From: Spirochaetota bacterium
GTDB taxonomy: Bacteria > Spirochaetota > Spirochaetia > Treponematales > Treponemataceae
Direction: 5' to 3'
Assembly (NCBI GenBank): GCA_023398165.1
Contig: JAEWSQ010000001.1
Coordinates: 1 to 43,718, forward strand
Length of the DNA: 43,718 nucleotides
The notes beneath the pieces were generated by a model. The model searched no databases, had not been told where the DNA came from, and saw nothing but the letters and a program-made list of their open reading frames with translations. This document shows, piece after piece, positions 9,006 to 18,175 of this stretch. Every line of letters begins with the position of its first letter. Within the stretch, counting starts at the first letter, position 1. The position numbers were made by a program, and so were the translations under genes.

Positions 9006-10256
9006 ATGATATATTTGCGTCAAACGGCAGGACTGGCATTCCGGAATATACGCAGAAACACACGGCGGACCTTTCTCTCTGGAAGTACTATAGCAATTGC
9101 AGCCATGGTCATCTGTTTTATGTTCGCTTTTGAATACGGTATAATAAAAGATATGGAAGATAACATACGGGATCATGTCAGCGGCGACATACGAATAAGA
9201 AATTTACAGTACAGTAAAAACGAAAGAATCAGTCCCATTCAATTCTATATCAATAATACAAATGAAATTATTCAAAAAATTGAGAGTCTTGAGAATGTTG
9301 ATAAAGCCCTCCCTTCAATTACTACGGGCGCCATGATTTACAGAAATGATGAAACACTTCAAAGCAGAGTTACGGGTCTTGATTTTCAGCAGACTGATTT
9401 CTTTTCGGGAAGAAACAATGTTCTGCTTTCAGGAAGATACCCCAAGCCGGAGACATCAGGAGTTCTTCTTTCCGAAGGGCTTGCATTAAAAGCAGGACTG
9501 AAGGAAGGAGACAAATTTACATTCATTGTAAAAACAGCTTCAGGCGGAACGAATGGAATCACTGTCAGTGTAGATGGAATTATTCATATTGGAGACAGCG
9601 ATTTTAACGGAATTAATTTTTTCATTGACTGGAAAACCCTTTCTTCCATTCTCCGCATGAACGGTAATGCGCTTGAAATTCTTGTTTCGGAGAAAGACGG
9701 TATTACTTCATCACAGAGAAATGCACTGCTTCAATCAATCCGTATAATTGATCCTGAAAACCTTGAAGCTGTTGAGTGGAATGATGTTAATCTTATCGTA
9801 CAGATGTTCCAGTATGTTGATGTTATGTTTTTCTTTTTTGCATTGTTTTTCTTTGTGCTTGCCTCAACAGTCATTTTCAACACAACAATGATGAGTGTTC
9901 TTGAAAGGAAAAAGGAAATTGGAACACTGCTGGCTCTTGGTCTTGATGCGAAACCCGTAAGCCTTATTTTTCTTCTTGAATCTTTTTTTATCTCATCCAT
10001 TGCATCATTCGTTGGTATTTTTTTTGGATTTATCGGAATCAGCATTATGCACACATACGGATTCGACATAGGTGCAATGGGAGGGAACTCAATGAGCGGT
10101 TTAAATTTTTCAAGCTACATATATCCTTCTTTGAATGCAGGCCGCTATATTCTGGTCTTTCTTACAGGGGTAATAACCGCATGCATGGCCTGTATAATCC
10201 CTGCGAATCTTACCTTCACCATTCAGCCGGCTGAAGCACTAAGAACAGAAAACTAA
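9006..10256 (+). CDS. FtsX/MacB-like ABC permease (second)
   Basis: 416 residues, the same architecture as the preceding gene but divergent. There is an N-terminal membrane segment at about 20-42, a periplasmic domain, and three C-terminal segments. The coupling phrase NTTMMSVLERKKEIGTLLALGLDAKPV is equivalent to that of the first permease. A GGAGG site precedes the ATG and the gap to the first permease is 14 bases. Two unequal permeases with one ATPase is the LolCDE plan rather than the MacB homodimer plan, which agrees with the LolA-like gene that follows. Confidence 0.93.
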   Translation: MIYLRQTAGLAFRNIRRNTRRTFLSGSTIAIAAMVICFMFAFEYGIIKDMEDNIRDHVSGDIRIRNLQYSKNERISPIQFYINNTNEIIQKIESLENVDKALPSITTGAMIYRNDETLQSRVTGLDFQQTDFFSGRNNVLLSGRYPKPETSGVLLSEGLALKAGLKEGDKFTFIVKTASGGTNGITVSVDGIIHIGDSDFNGINFFIDWKTLSSILRMNGNALEILVSEKDGITSSQRNALLQSIRIIDPENLEAVEWNDVNLIVQMFQYVDVMFFFFALFFFVLASTVIFNTTMMSVLERKKEIGTLLALGLDAKPVSLIFLLESFFISSIASFVGIFFGFIGISIMHTYGFDIGAMGGNSMSGLNFSSYIYPSLNAGRYILVFLTGVITACMACIIPANLTFTIQPAEALRTEN

Positions 10257-10274
10257 TATTTAATGGAGACAACA

Positions 10275-11012
10275 ATGAAAACTTTTTATGCTGCATTGCT
10301 TATAGTAATAAGCTCTTTCTATCTTTTTTCGCAGGATCTTACGGTAAGCGAAATTATCGGGAAGTATGAAGATACTATGAAGCACAAAACTGAAAGTATT
10401 GAAGCCCGTATAACGACAACAGACAATTTTGGAACAACGCACCGGACATTTCAGATTTATTCCCGGGAAAACGGAGATACGTTAATTATTATTACAGACG
10501 GACCTGATAAAGGACAGAAAATACTGCGTCTTGAGAATTCAATATTTTTGTTTTATCCGTCGGCAGAAGAAGTTATCAGACTCACAGGAAGCGCGCTTAA
10601 AGAAAACATTGCAGGAACAGATTTTTCTTATGAGGATTTATCAGGCAGTGTCAGCATTGAAATCAGCTACAACGTACTGTATAAAGGCATGGAAGAAATT
10701 AACTCGCACTCATGTTATGTACTGGAGCTGAATGCGAAAAAGAAAACACAGGCATACCAAAAGCAGATCTTATATATTGACAGCGCAAATTTCACCGCAG
10801 TTAAAACTGTTGTTTACAGTGCAAGCGGTAAAGCGCTGAGAGAAATCATCAGTTCAGAGGTATCACAAGTGTCGGGCAAATATATTCCGTTCAAAACAAT
10901 TGTAACTGATTTATTAAAGAAGAACAGTAAAACTGAAATGACCATACTTAACGCTTCTTTTAATGAAAATCTTCCCGACTCTTATTTTTCACGGGAAGCG
11001 CTCACATGGTAG
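10275..11012 (+). CDS. LolA-like outer-membrane lipoprotein-sorting protein (COG2834 type)
   Basis: 245-residue periplasmic protein with a signal peptide ending near LFSQ (about residue 19). The body has the strand-rich pattern of the LolA/LolB-like fold, with family phrases DGPDKGQKILRLENSIFLFYPSAEEVIRL and AGTDFSYEDL that are typical of the COG2834 group beside ABC or RND exporters. Such proteins bind acyl chains in a half-barrel and carry them across the periplasm. The ATG at 10275 is preferred over the one at 10263 because GGAG sits 6 bases before it. Its stop overlaps the barrel gene by 7 bases. The cargo is unknown. Confidence 0.88.
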   Translation: MKTFYAALLIVISSFYLFSQDLTVSEIIGKYEDTMKHKTESIEARITTTDNFGTTHRTFQIYSRENGDTLIIITDGPDKGQKILRLENSIFLFYPSAEEVIRLTGSALKENIAGTDFSYEDLSGSVSIEISYNVLYKGMEEINSHSCYVLELNAKKKTQAYQKQILYIDSANFTAVKTVVYSASGKALREIISSEVSQVSGKYIPFKTIVTDLLKKNSKTEMTILNASFNENLPDSYFSREALTW

Positions 11013-12112
11013 GTTTAAGAAGAACAGCGGCATTTCTCGTTTCTTTCCTGCTCATGTTTCCTTTATTAAGCGAAACTGAAGTCCACGGGAAAATTCAATT
11101 AAACACCGGATATCTTCACATGAACCGGTTTATTACACCTGATATCTGGTTTTCCTCTTCACTTGCATCGCTTAGGGTGGAACAGGAGAGTTCTTTCATG
11201 AAGGCAATTGTTGAATTTTCAAGCAGCCTTTCAGTAAATCCGTTATCAGCTTCCCTCTTTTCCCGCTCCTTTCAGCTTGACAAGGCATATTCAAAAATCA
11301 GAATTCCGTTTATCAATAATTCATTTATGCGCTTCTCGGCAGGAAAAATGCCCCTTTCATGGGGATACGGGATGGTATATAATTCGGGAGACATACTTTT
11401 TTCAAATACTGCTATCCTCAGTTCATCAAATATATACACGGCGGGAGAAGATAGTATGCGGACATTTTCAGACTGGGCTTTTCATCTGTATGTTCCGTTC
11501 AAAGATATTGCCGCCGCAGAAGCTGTTTTTCTTCCGCCGCTCGAGTTCACCTATGTTAACCCTCAAATAACGCGTACTGCTGTCCGGTTTTTATTTATGC
11601 CGTATGCACTATTTATTGAAAATGCCGAAATAGGAGCAAGTCTTGAAAACAATATTGCGCAACAAAATATTTCATCAGTAAAATTTTATGGGGCAATCGA
11701 CGGGACTCTTTTCCTTGATTACACTCTTTGTTCCTCAATTGCTCTGTCTCCGGATAATACAAATTCCGCCTCTTTTAATAAGGACTTTTGGTCAATTTCA
11801 GGATCACTTTTTTATACATTACCCAAAGCATCAGTGCGTGCGGAATCACTTTATTATCCGTACAGGGAATTATTAAGTCTTTTTTCCATGCTTACGGTAT
11901 CAGTCTCTGAACCGCTTTCTGTTCAAGCATATTACATTTTTTCTTTTACTAATAAGCCTCTTCCTGAGCAGGATAAAGATTCCCATGTGGTCAGTGCGGG
12001 AATCACGTGGAAACCTGCCAAGGAATTCTCTTTAGCACTGAAGTTTGATGCAGATATAAAAAAGCCGGATAACCTTACGAAAGTCTCGTTATCCGGCTCA
12101 TACAGTTTTTAA
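11006..12112 (+). CDS. Outer-membrane beta-barrel protein, last gene of export operon
   Basis: 368 residues with a signal peptide (about 1-24, SFLLMFPLLSETE). The rest consists of alternating amphipathic strands with polar turns and no long hydrophobic helix. It ends in an aromatic residue (LSGSYSF), the usual signature recognised by the barrel-assembly machine. The gene starts within the LolA-like gene, so the two are co-translated. It could be the outer-membrane acceptor or exit pore for cargo brought by the LolA-like carrier; this role is inferred from position. The family is not recognised beyond its barrel character. Confidence 0.75.
   Translation: MVGLRRTAAFLVSFLLMFPLLSETEVHGKIQLNTGYLHMNRFITPDIWFSSSLASLRVEQESSFMKAIVEFSSSLSVNPLSASLFSRSFQLDKAYSKIRIPFINNSFMRFSAGKMPLSWGYGMVYNSGDILFSNTAILSSSNIYTAGEDSMRTFSDWAFHLYVPFKDIAAAEAVFLPPLEFTYVNPQITRTAVRFLFMPYALFIENAEIGASLENNIAQQNISSVKFYGAIDGTLFLDYTLCSSIALSPDNTNSASFNKDFWSISGSLFYTLPKASVRAESLYYPYRELLSLFSMLTVSVSEPLSVQAYYIFSFTNKPLPEQDKDSHVVSAGITWKPAKEFSLALKFDADIKKPDNLTKVSLSGSYSF
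12063..12098 (+). terminator. Hairpin inside the 3' coding end of the barrel gene
   Basis: Perfect 11-base arms at 12063-12073 and 12088-12098 enclose a 14-base loop. T5 follows at 12106-12110 and T7 at 12117-12123 after the stop. It may end transcription of the long plus operon before the convergent minus genes. The gap between stem and T-run makes it a weak classical terminator. Confidence 0.5.
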
Positions 12113-12125
12113 GGTGTTTTTTTAT

Positions 12126-13406
12126 TTACAGATCATTACGTAAATACTCGATAAAAGATTGAGCATAGTTTTCAAGAATACTCTGCTCAAGTGTTCTTAT
12201 TGCTTTCTGTTTAGCTTCCGAAGCGCTGGTATGACCTTCTCTCTTGTTTTCTGAATAAGGAAGCAGTATTTTTCCGGTACTGACTTCCTTCAGGTCTGCA
12301 TTAAAAATATACCTAACATACTTATTTCTCTCTGAAGGCACATCCATAAACTCTACGCTTGCCTCGATTACATAAGGAGCTCCGCTGGTAAGCTGTGTAT
12401 TCATGGTATGAAACCCGTAATCGCTCAGCACCTGTGCAAGTGCACTGGCTATTCTCGTATCATCTATTCCGCTGACAGAAACGTCAATAGAAATTGTTTT
12501 TGCAATACCATATGCCGCTTCCTGAACCTGGGTTCGGGAACCGTATGAAAGTTTCTTAGCACGATACGCGGAGGGCTGTACAGCATTGAGAATATCCATA
12601 TACTGATCATTTTCTTCTGCAGCACGTACCGCTTTTTGAACGGCGGCAAATGCATCAAAAGAACCCTTGTTAGAATCGGCAAATATCAGATTATCATTTA
12701 TAAGAGTTTCATTTTCACTTATTTTTCTTGTATAATACTGGGCGGCCTCGCTTTTATTCAAATAAGCCAGAGCATACACATAGCCGTCATCACTCCACCA
12801 GAATTCATGAATCTTAACACCGACAAGCGAGTCGACAACAGAATACGTTTCAATTATTTCATCAAGGGTCGAAGATGACGATGAATAACCCGAAGATGAG
12901 ACAGCATCTTTATCGGTTGTCACCACTTTTGATGAAACATTCTGTTTAATAATTTTTCCAATGGAAGCTATAGCCGAGTTTTCAGCATCAACATTGTTTT
13001 TACCCATTCCGACAGCACTAAGATACTGTGCCTGAGGGAAAAGTACTTGAGGCGATTTAACCCAGCCGGGCTGTTCACCAGAAGAAGTGTCAGCAGGAGC
13101 AAAAGTCACCGAAGGTTCATCAAAAGAGACGACAGAGCCTTCGTCTTCTACACCGTTGTCATATACGAACGAAATCTCAGGAACGGTTTCAGCTTCAGCT
13201 CCCGAAGGCAGCGATTCAGGAATATCCTCATCCCCTATGTTGTCTCCGGTTTCATTCATAAATGCCTTATTTGCAGCATCGCGTGCTCTTTGCGCACTCT
13301 GCTGCTTTTTCACATCCTCATCTTTGGCGTCAGGAGCAGATTTACATGAAACAGAAAGCAGTAAAACTGCGGCTGAAAGAATAACGGTTAATTTTAGTTT
13401 AAACAT
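12126..13406 (-). CDS. LPP20-family lipoprotein
   Basis: 426 residues, lipobox at SVSC (Cys21). A low-complexity acidic linker (about 25-125) leads to an LPP20-type domain recognised by PGWVKSPQVLFPQAQYLSAVGMGKNNVDAENSAIASIGKIIKQ at about 134-176. The C-terminal region (about 300-426) has further alternating helix-strand structure. It follows COG3014 with a 13-base overlap and has GGAG before its ATG. LPP20 proteins sit beside LpoB and COG3014 lipoproteins in several Gram-negatives. Their role is thought to concern cell-wall synthesis or the envelope but is poorly known. Confidence 0.85.
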   Translation of the reverse strand: MFKLKLTVILSAAVLLLSVSCKSAPDAKDEDVKKQQSAQRARDAANKAFMNETGDNIGDEDIPESLPSGAEAETVPEISFVYDNGVEDEGSVVSFDEPSVTFAPADTSSGEQPGWVKSPQVLFPQAQYLSAVGMGKNNVDAENSAIASIGKIIKQNVSSKVVTTDKDAVSSSGYSSSSSTLDEIIETYSVVDSLVGVKIHEFWWSDDGYVYALAYLNKSEAAQYYTRKISENETLINDNLIFADSNKGSFDAFAAVQKAVRAAEENDQYMDILNAVQPSAYRAKKLSYGSRTQVQEAAYGIAKTISIDVSVSGIDDTRIASALAQVLSDYGFHTMNTQLTSGAPYVIEASVEFMDVPSERNKYVRYIFNADLKEVSTGKILLPYSENKREGHTSASEAKQKAIRTLEQSILENYAQSFIEYLRNDL

Positions 13407-14713
13407 ACGGACTCCACTAAGTTCAATGTATCCGGCTGTACTGATACATCCGGGAATTCTTCTGTCGATATGATACGGCCTGTACGATCCATGTAGCGGA
13501 CGGTAATTAAATACGTTCCCGGATCGACTGTTATACCTCCAACAGAAGCTGAAGCAGGAAAATAACGCGATGTTCTTACATCCGCTTTTTCCGTCACTTC
13601 ATTAGACACCGCAGAAGCGATTTTTAGCACCGAAAAAAGCAAACCAATTTCACCGCTGTTGCGGTCAGCCTGATCATCAAGAATTGCAGTTGTTGCAGAT
13701 TTAGCTATTGCGCGTGCAGCGGCTTTTATATAAAGAAGCGCCTGTTTTTGTTTAAAAGTGTCGAGCGCTATATTTTCAATACTTTCAAGTTTTTCCAGGC
13801 TGACAGTTGTCTGTTCGCCTGAATTATAACTTAATATATCAACCTCTATTGATTTAATAATTGAATTCCGTTTCTGCATAACGGGGATTGCAAGCTTAAA
13901 ATACGTATCTCCTGTGCTGAACCGTACAATTTCTTCATACTTTGTGGGGGCTAAACCGGTAAAAGAAAGTACATTCAGCCTGCCCTTCCCCCGGGGGACA
14001 GTCAGTTCTTCTTTTATTGAAGAAGGCACGGGAAAATCATAAATTGACTTTTGCGTAGAAAAGGCCGACTGAATATATTTGTAATCGATCTCTGCGGAAT
14101 CCGTCATTCCCTCCGAGCGGTATAAGAGCAGGCTCACATACCGGGCAAGGGCGGAGTTATGAAACTCCACATCTCCTGAAAAATCGTTTCCTGCAGCTAC
14201 TTCGTTTTTTGCTTCCTGTATAGCACTCTGATATTTTATTGAAAGTTCCTTCAATTTGTTGTCAAACCGCCGGATTTCGACAAAGGCGTCTTCTGTGTTT
14301 TCCTGTGACGCATAATTGAGAGCCATAAAGAGGCTGGAGTAAATATCCTCGTAAGGATCGCCTGCATAATCTATTACATTGTCGTTGAGTAAAAATGAGT
14401 TTATAGATTGTGAAATGCTTTTTGTATAATAGTCATACATTAAGCGTTCAGCTTCTGAAAGCTGCATCGAAGAGTACTTAAAATCTTTGTCATAATGAGC
14501 TAGAAGACCAATATCAAGAGATCTAAGAACTAAGTCATTTCCGGTATAGAGATCCTTCTCATGGTCTTCTATGTACCGTATTGCCTCTGCAAATTCTGAT
14601 CCTGTAACGCGTGATTGTACAGAATCGTGACTCATTGAAGCGCTGACACATGAAATCAGCAATACTGAGAGAATACTATAAATGACAACTAGCGCTCTTC
14701 GGTGCAGTTTCAT
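13394..14713 (-). CDS. COG3014-family lipoprotein
   Basis: 439-residue lipoprotein, lipobox at LISC (Cys22). The N-terminal part is helical and repeat-like (for example YIEDHEKDLYTGNDLVLRSLDIGLLAHYDKDFKYSSMQLSEAERLM), resembling tetratricopeptide-like packing. The C-terminal part is strand-rich. The order of features matches the uncharacterised COG3014 group that accompanies LpoB. It lies 6 bases after LpoB and overlaps LPP20, so the three are one operon. No enzymatic motif is seen. It may be a periplasmic scaffold that links LpoB-like activators to other outer-membrane lipoproteins (inference). Confidence 0.8.
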   Translation of the reverse strand: MKLHRRALVVIYSILSVLLISCVSASMSHDSVQSRVTGSEFAEAIRYIEDHEKDLYTGNDLVLRSLDIGLLAHYDKDFKYSSMQLSEAERLMYDYYTKSISQSINSFLLNDNVIDYAGDPYEDIYSSLFMALNYASQENTEDAFVEIRRFDNKLKELSIKYQSAIQEAKNEVAAGNDFSGDVEFHNSALARYVSLLLYRSEGMTDSAEIDYKYIQSAFSTQKSIYDFPVPSSIKEELTVPRGKGRLNVLSFTGLAPTKYEEIVRFSTGDTYFKLAIPVMQKRNSIIKSIEVDILSYNSGEQTTVSLEKLESIENIALDTFKQKQALLYIKAAARAIAKSATTAILDDQADRNSGEIGLLFSVLKIASAVSNEVTEKADVRTSRYFPASASVGGITVDPGTYLITVRYMDRTGRIISTEEFPDVSVQPDTLNLVESVCLN

Positions 14714-14719
14714 AAGTTT

Positions 14720-15358
14720 TTACCACCTGCTGGAAGCTCTGGTTATGTATTTTTTAATCTCGGAATTTTCTCCAACCCATACCTTTCTGTTCCGCTCGAC
14801 GTCAATAAGCTCCGCATTAACAATGTAGGTTCTCACAGAATCTCCGCCTCCCGAATCAACAATCGTCTTAACGTAGCCGATGAGCATAAAATCCGCAGCT
14901 GATTCATTTGCAAGGGCCTTTGCAGTGTCCTCGCTTGACCATTCCTGCATATCTTCTCTTTCCGATCGGAGCTCCTCACGTTCAGTCTTACTTGCAACAA
15001 AGTCAACTTTCCCGCTGTTTACGAGAGCAATCTCAAATTTCTTAGCAAGAATTGAGGTATCAATATGCTCATCGCTCTGGTTTTTAAACGTTCCGAGGAT
15101 AACGACAGGCACCCGCTTTTTATCGCGGATAAAATTAGTTATGCTTGGAGCATTAACGCATTCATCTACGAGAGTATCTGCAATAATCCGGACATCTGTA
15201 TCGTTCCAGAAGCCGCTTAGATCTGTTTGGGTTTCAGAATCAATACGGGTAACTGATCTTCCGGATGAACTTCTCGGATCGGGACTGACACTGCTTGAAC
15301 AGGCAGTGAAAGCCAGAATCATGATGCATGCTGTAAAAGCAAGAATTAATTTTTTCAT
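14720..15358 (-). CDS. lpoB: LpoB-like penicillin-binding-protein activator lipoprotein
   Basis: 212-residue lipoprotein, lipobox at FTAC (Cys20). The mature part matches the LpoB family: RIIADTLVDEC, then VPVVILGTFKNQSDEHIDTSILAKKFEIALVNSGKVDFV, and near the end NAELIDVERNRKVWVGENSEIKKYI. In E. coli LpoB reaches from the outer membrane through the wall to stimulate PBP1B. The start at 15358 is preferred to the ATG six bases upstream because GAGG then has 7-base spacing. It is the first gene of the LpoB-COG3014-LPP20 operon. The symbol is by similarity; the partner PBP is not in the window. Confidence 0.88.
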   Translation of the reverse strand: MKKLILAFTACIMILAFTACSSSVSPDPRSSSGRSVTRIDSETQTDLSGFWNDTDVRIIADTLVDECVNAPSITNFIRDKKRVPVVILGTFKNQSDEHIDTSILAKKFEIALVNSGKVDFVASKTEREELRSEREDMQEWSSEDTAKALANESAADFMLIGYVKTIVDSGGGDSVRTYIVNAELIDVERNRKVWVGENSEIKKYITRASSRW

Positions 15359-15412
15359 GTACATACCTCTCTTTCTATCTTCGACATAATTCAGCCAACG
15401 GCTTTATTTAAC

Positions 15413-16639
15413 CTATGCACCGCACATAACAGAAGCAAGCACTTTTGCATCTCCTGTCATATGAGATATAACACAATATTCATTCGGCTGATGAGCTGTT
15501 TCATCGAGCCTTGACCAGACTGCGGCGTTTAAACCGGCTTTCCGTAAATACGCTCCTACAGTGCCGCCGCCTATTCCCACAGGCCTTGCCTTTTTCCCAT
15601 ACACACGCTCCACAGCTCTTGTCAAGTCTGTAACAACCCGGGCATCCTCCGCTGTTGCAGGAGATTCAACCGCCTGCTCCTCGCTTATGGTAATGCTCAC
15701 GCCGTACTTTGTTTCAACTTCACCAGCCTGCTTTGCAACCTCTTTTCTCACCTCATCGAGCGTATAGCACGGCAGTATTCTGCAATCCATGTAAAAGACA
15801 TCGTCGCCCGGAATAGTATTAATATTCGGAACATTAGCCTCTTTTTTGGTCGGTTCAAATGTCGACACAGGAGGATCAAATAAGGCATCCCTTGCTGAAA
15901 ACACTTCTATCATATTGTGAAGACGCATTGCGAAATCACAGGCTGACAGGAAAGCATTTGCCCCTTCATCCGGACGCGAGCCGTGGGTCTGTTTTCCCTT
16001 TGTTTGTATCTTGAGCCATAAAAGATTCTTTTCAGCAATCTCTATGGTCTCTCCTTCACTGTCGCCGCCGTCCGGAATAATAATACTGTCTCTGACCCCA
16101 AAAAGGTCATGATTCTTCAGTAAATACTGAATACCATACTCAGAACCGGTTTCCTCATCCGCTGCAAATAAAAGTTTTACATTGCAAGCAGGAAGTATTC
16201 CCGTTTCATAAAAAGACAGTAAAGCAAAAATAGAAGAAACCAGCCCCTGCTGATTATCTTCAACACCTCTGCCGTAAATTTTCCCGTCTTTTTCTACAAG
16301 CGTCCAGGGATCAGTCTTCCATAAAGAAAGCTCGCCGGCAGGTACTACATCAAGATGCGACATAACCCATATGCTGCGGCTGGTGTCTTTTCCCTCAAGT
16401 ACTGCGACTAAATTCGGTCTTACACCGCCTTCAGAACGCGGATCCGGGCAGTCATACCGCCTAAGGTTTACAATCCCCTTAGACTTCAGCCAGGATTCCA
16501 AAGCTTCACACTTTGCCAGTTCTCCCTTTCCTCCGCTTCCGGGATCCAAGGCAGGCAAAGCCGTTAACAAACGCTGCAGTTCAACCATTTGAGCCGTTTG
16601 AGAATCAATAAAACCGGCAAGTGCAGAAAAATCATTCAT
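15413..16639 (-). CDS. M20-family metallopeptidase (ArgE/DapE/CPG2 type)
   Basis: 408-residue cytoplasmic di-zinc amidohydrolase. Visible metal and catalytic residues are H95 and D97 (SHLDVV), bridging D128 (GRGVEDNQQG), general base E162 with E163 (DEETGSE), D190 (IPDGGDSEG) and H383 (TAHQPNE). The dimerisation (lid) domain lies between about 205 and 310. The family cleaves acyl-amino acids or dipeptides. Substrate cannot be assigned, but a dipeptidase or acyl-amino-acid hydrolase feeding amino-acid scavenging is likely. A GAGG site precedes the ATG. It lies 42 bases downstream of galE on the same strand and may share its transcript. Confidence 0.92.
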   Translation of the reverse strand: MNDFSALAGFIDSQTAQMVELQRLLTALPALDPGSGGKGELAKCEALESWLKSKGIVNLRRYDCPDPRSEGGVRPNLVAVLEGKDTSRSIWVMSHLDVVPAGELSLWKTDPWTLVEKDGKIYGRGVEDNQQGLVSSIFALLSFYETGILPACNVKLLFAADEETGSEYGIQYLLKNHDLFGVRDSIIIPDGGDSEGETIEIAEKNLLWLKIQTKGKQTHGSRPDEGANAFLSACDFAMRLHNMIEVFSARDALFDPPVSTFEPTKKEANVPNINTIPGDDVFYMDCRILPCYTLDEVRKEVAKQAGEVETKYGVSITISEEQAVESPATAEDARVVTDLTRAVERVYGKKARPVGIGGGTVGAYLRKAGLNAAVWSRLDETAHQPNEYCVISHMTGDAKVLASVMCGA

Positions 16640-16681
16640 CGATCAGTTCCTCTAATATAACACCCCATAAGGGTTAAAAAG

Positions 16682-17653
16682 TTACTTGTTTTTCTTATAT
16701 ACATTCCATGTGCTGCTTATAAGCGTTTCAGCATCGGAATACTTTGTTTCCCAATCAAGCAGTTTCTTTGCTTTATCCGATACGGCATAAAGACATGCAG
16801 GATCTCCTGCTCTGCGGGGTGCATTAATCGAAGGAATAGGCATACCGGTAATTTTTCTTGCCGTCGAGAGCATTTCAAATACAGAAATTCCCTTTCCGCT
16901 TCCCAGATTAACCGTAAGACTCTGTTTTTTGTCTGTTATATAATCAAGAGCCTTAACATGAGCTGCAGCAAGATCGGTAACATGAACATAATCGCGTATG
17001 CATGTTCCGTCAGGAGTATCATAATCCGTGCCGAAAACCTTCATTTCATTGCGCATACCGCTGGCTGTTTCCATAATTATGGGCAGCAAGTTGGCGGGAT
17101 TTTGTTCCAGTCCGGTAAGAACTCCGTCAACATCGTATCCTGCGGCATTAAAATACCGCAGGGCTGCATATTTCAAACCCCGCAGCTGATCATACCATGC
17201 CATAAATCGTTCTATCTCAAGCTTTGTAAATCCGTAGTAATTCTCCGGATTTTTCGGATGATCCTCATCAATGGGAAGATATTTGGGTTCTCCAAAGACT
17301 GCTGCAGAAGAGGAAAAAACCATATTCAGGCAGTTATGAGCGCATGAGGCATTAAGAATATTTAATGTTCCCGTAATGTTATTGACAGAATATTTTTCAG
17401 GACTGATCATGGATTCTCCTGCAGCTTTAAAAGCGGCAAGATGTATAAACGCGTCAAATCCTTTAGAAAAGGCATTATCCAAGTCTTGCCTGCAAAGAAT
17501 AGTACCGGCAATAAAACCATTTTCGGGAAATAAATTCTTGAGAAGACCGGAAGAAAGATTATCGAATACTGTGACAGAATGTTTATGTTTCATTAATTCT
17601 TTAACAACATGGCTGCCTATGTAGCCGGCACCGCCTATGACTAAAACTTTCAT
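16682..17653 (-). CDS. galE: UDP-glucose 4-epimerase
   Basis: 323-residue short-chain dehydrogenase that interconverts UDP-glucose and UDP-galactose, or the N-acetyl forms. The NAD-binding motif GGAGYIGSH is at 7-15, the catalytic serine region FSSSAAVFG at 113-121, and the catalytic pair Y140 and K144 at YYGFTK. Sugar-nucleotide phrases YFNAAG and RDYVHVTDLAAAH are present. Length is close to normal (about 330). It has its own promoter at 17671-17699 and a GGAG site. It would supply galactose units for surface glycolipid or glycan. Confidence 0.95.
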   Translation of the reverse strand: MKVLVIGGAGYIGSHVVKELMKHKHSVTVFDNLSSGLLKNLFPENGFIAGTILCRQDLDNAFSKGFDAFIHLAAFKAAGESMISPEKYSVNNITGTLNILNASCAHNCLNMVFSSSAAVFGEPKYLPIDEDHPKNPENYYGFTKLEIERFMAWYDQLRGLKYAALRYFNAAGYDVDGVLTGLEQNPANLLPIIMETASGMRNEMKVFGTDYDTPDGTCIRDYVHVTDLAAAHVKALDYITDKKQSLTVNLGSGKGISVFEMLSTARKITGMPIPSINAPRRAGDPACLYAVSDKAKKLLDWETKYSDAETLISSTWNVYKKNK

Positions 17654-17670
17654 ATTTGACTCCTGAACGG

Positions 17671-17699
17671 ATTATAACATAGATAAAACTCTTTGTCAT
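17671..17699 (-). promoter_or_regulatory. galE promoter
   Basis: On the minus strand ATGACA (17699-17694) and TATAAT (17676-17671) are separated by 17 bases. The -10 lies about 18 bases upstream of the galE ATG. Confidence 0.75.
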
Positions 17700-17733
17700 G
17701 AAAGTATTTATATCCAATTTCTCTATGAAAATA

Positions 17734-17762
17734 TTGACGTATGGGGCTATTCATGCTACTGT
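17734..17762 (+). promoter_or_regulatory. Promoter of small lipoprotein gene
   Basis: TTGACG (17734-17739), a 17-base spacer and TACTGT (17757-17762) lie 30 bases before the lipoprotein ATG. It is divergent from the galE promoter. Confidence 0.6.
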
Positions 17763-17792
17763 CAAGATATATAACATATTCGGAGCCTGTTT

Positions 17793-18173
17793 ATGAAAAA
17801 AATTACTGTGATTTTTACTGCAGCCGCAGTATTATTCCTTTTTATCAGCTGTACCGACGGTATTTTAAAACCGTACCCGGATCATGATGAGAGACTTTTC
17901 GGTACATGGTCTGATTATTCGACCGACACGATGGAAGGTGATGTATATTTCTTCTATTCTGATTTTACATTCAAGTACATAATCTACAAGGGATGGAAAA
18001 ATAAAGATAATTTTGAATACTATCTGCCTGATGTCAAAGAAGGGACATGGTCGACAAAAGAGGGCAAGCTGCGGCTTTCTACTGAGTTATTCGATAAAAA
18101 TTATGAAATTGCCGTGCGTGATACATTAAATACGTATCTCATCATAGACAGCAATGAATATTTAAAAATATAG
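17793..18173 (+). CDS. Small lipoprotein, lipocalin-like
   Basis: 126 residues with a lipoprotein signal peptide ending FISC (Cys20). The mature part has the rhythm of a short up-and-down beta-barrel: RLFGTWSDYS, DVYFFYSDFTFKYI, EGTWSTKEGKLRLS. The paired GTW motifs, strand spacing and final LIIDSNEYLKI strand are typical of small lipocalin-like proteins that report or bind small molecules. I do not recognise a named family. It is transcribed alone from its own promoter and converges on the ABC-F gene with only two bases between stop codons. Confidence 0.75.
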   Translation: MKKITVIFTAAAVLFLFISCTDGILKPYPDHDERLFGTWSDYSTDTMEGDVYFFYSDFTFKYIIYKGWKNKDNFEYYLPDVKEGTWSTKEGKLRLSTELFDKNYEIAVRDTLNTYLIIDSNEYLKI

Positions 18174-18175
18174 TA

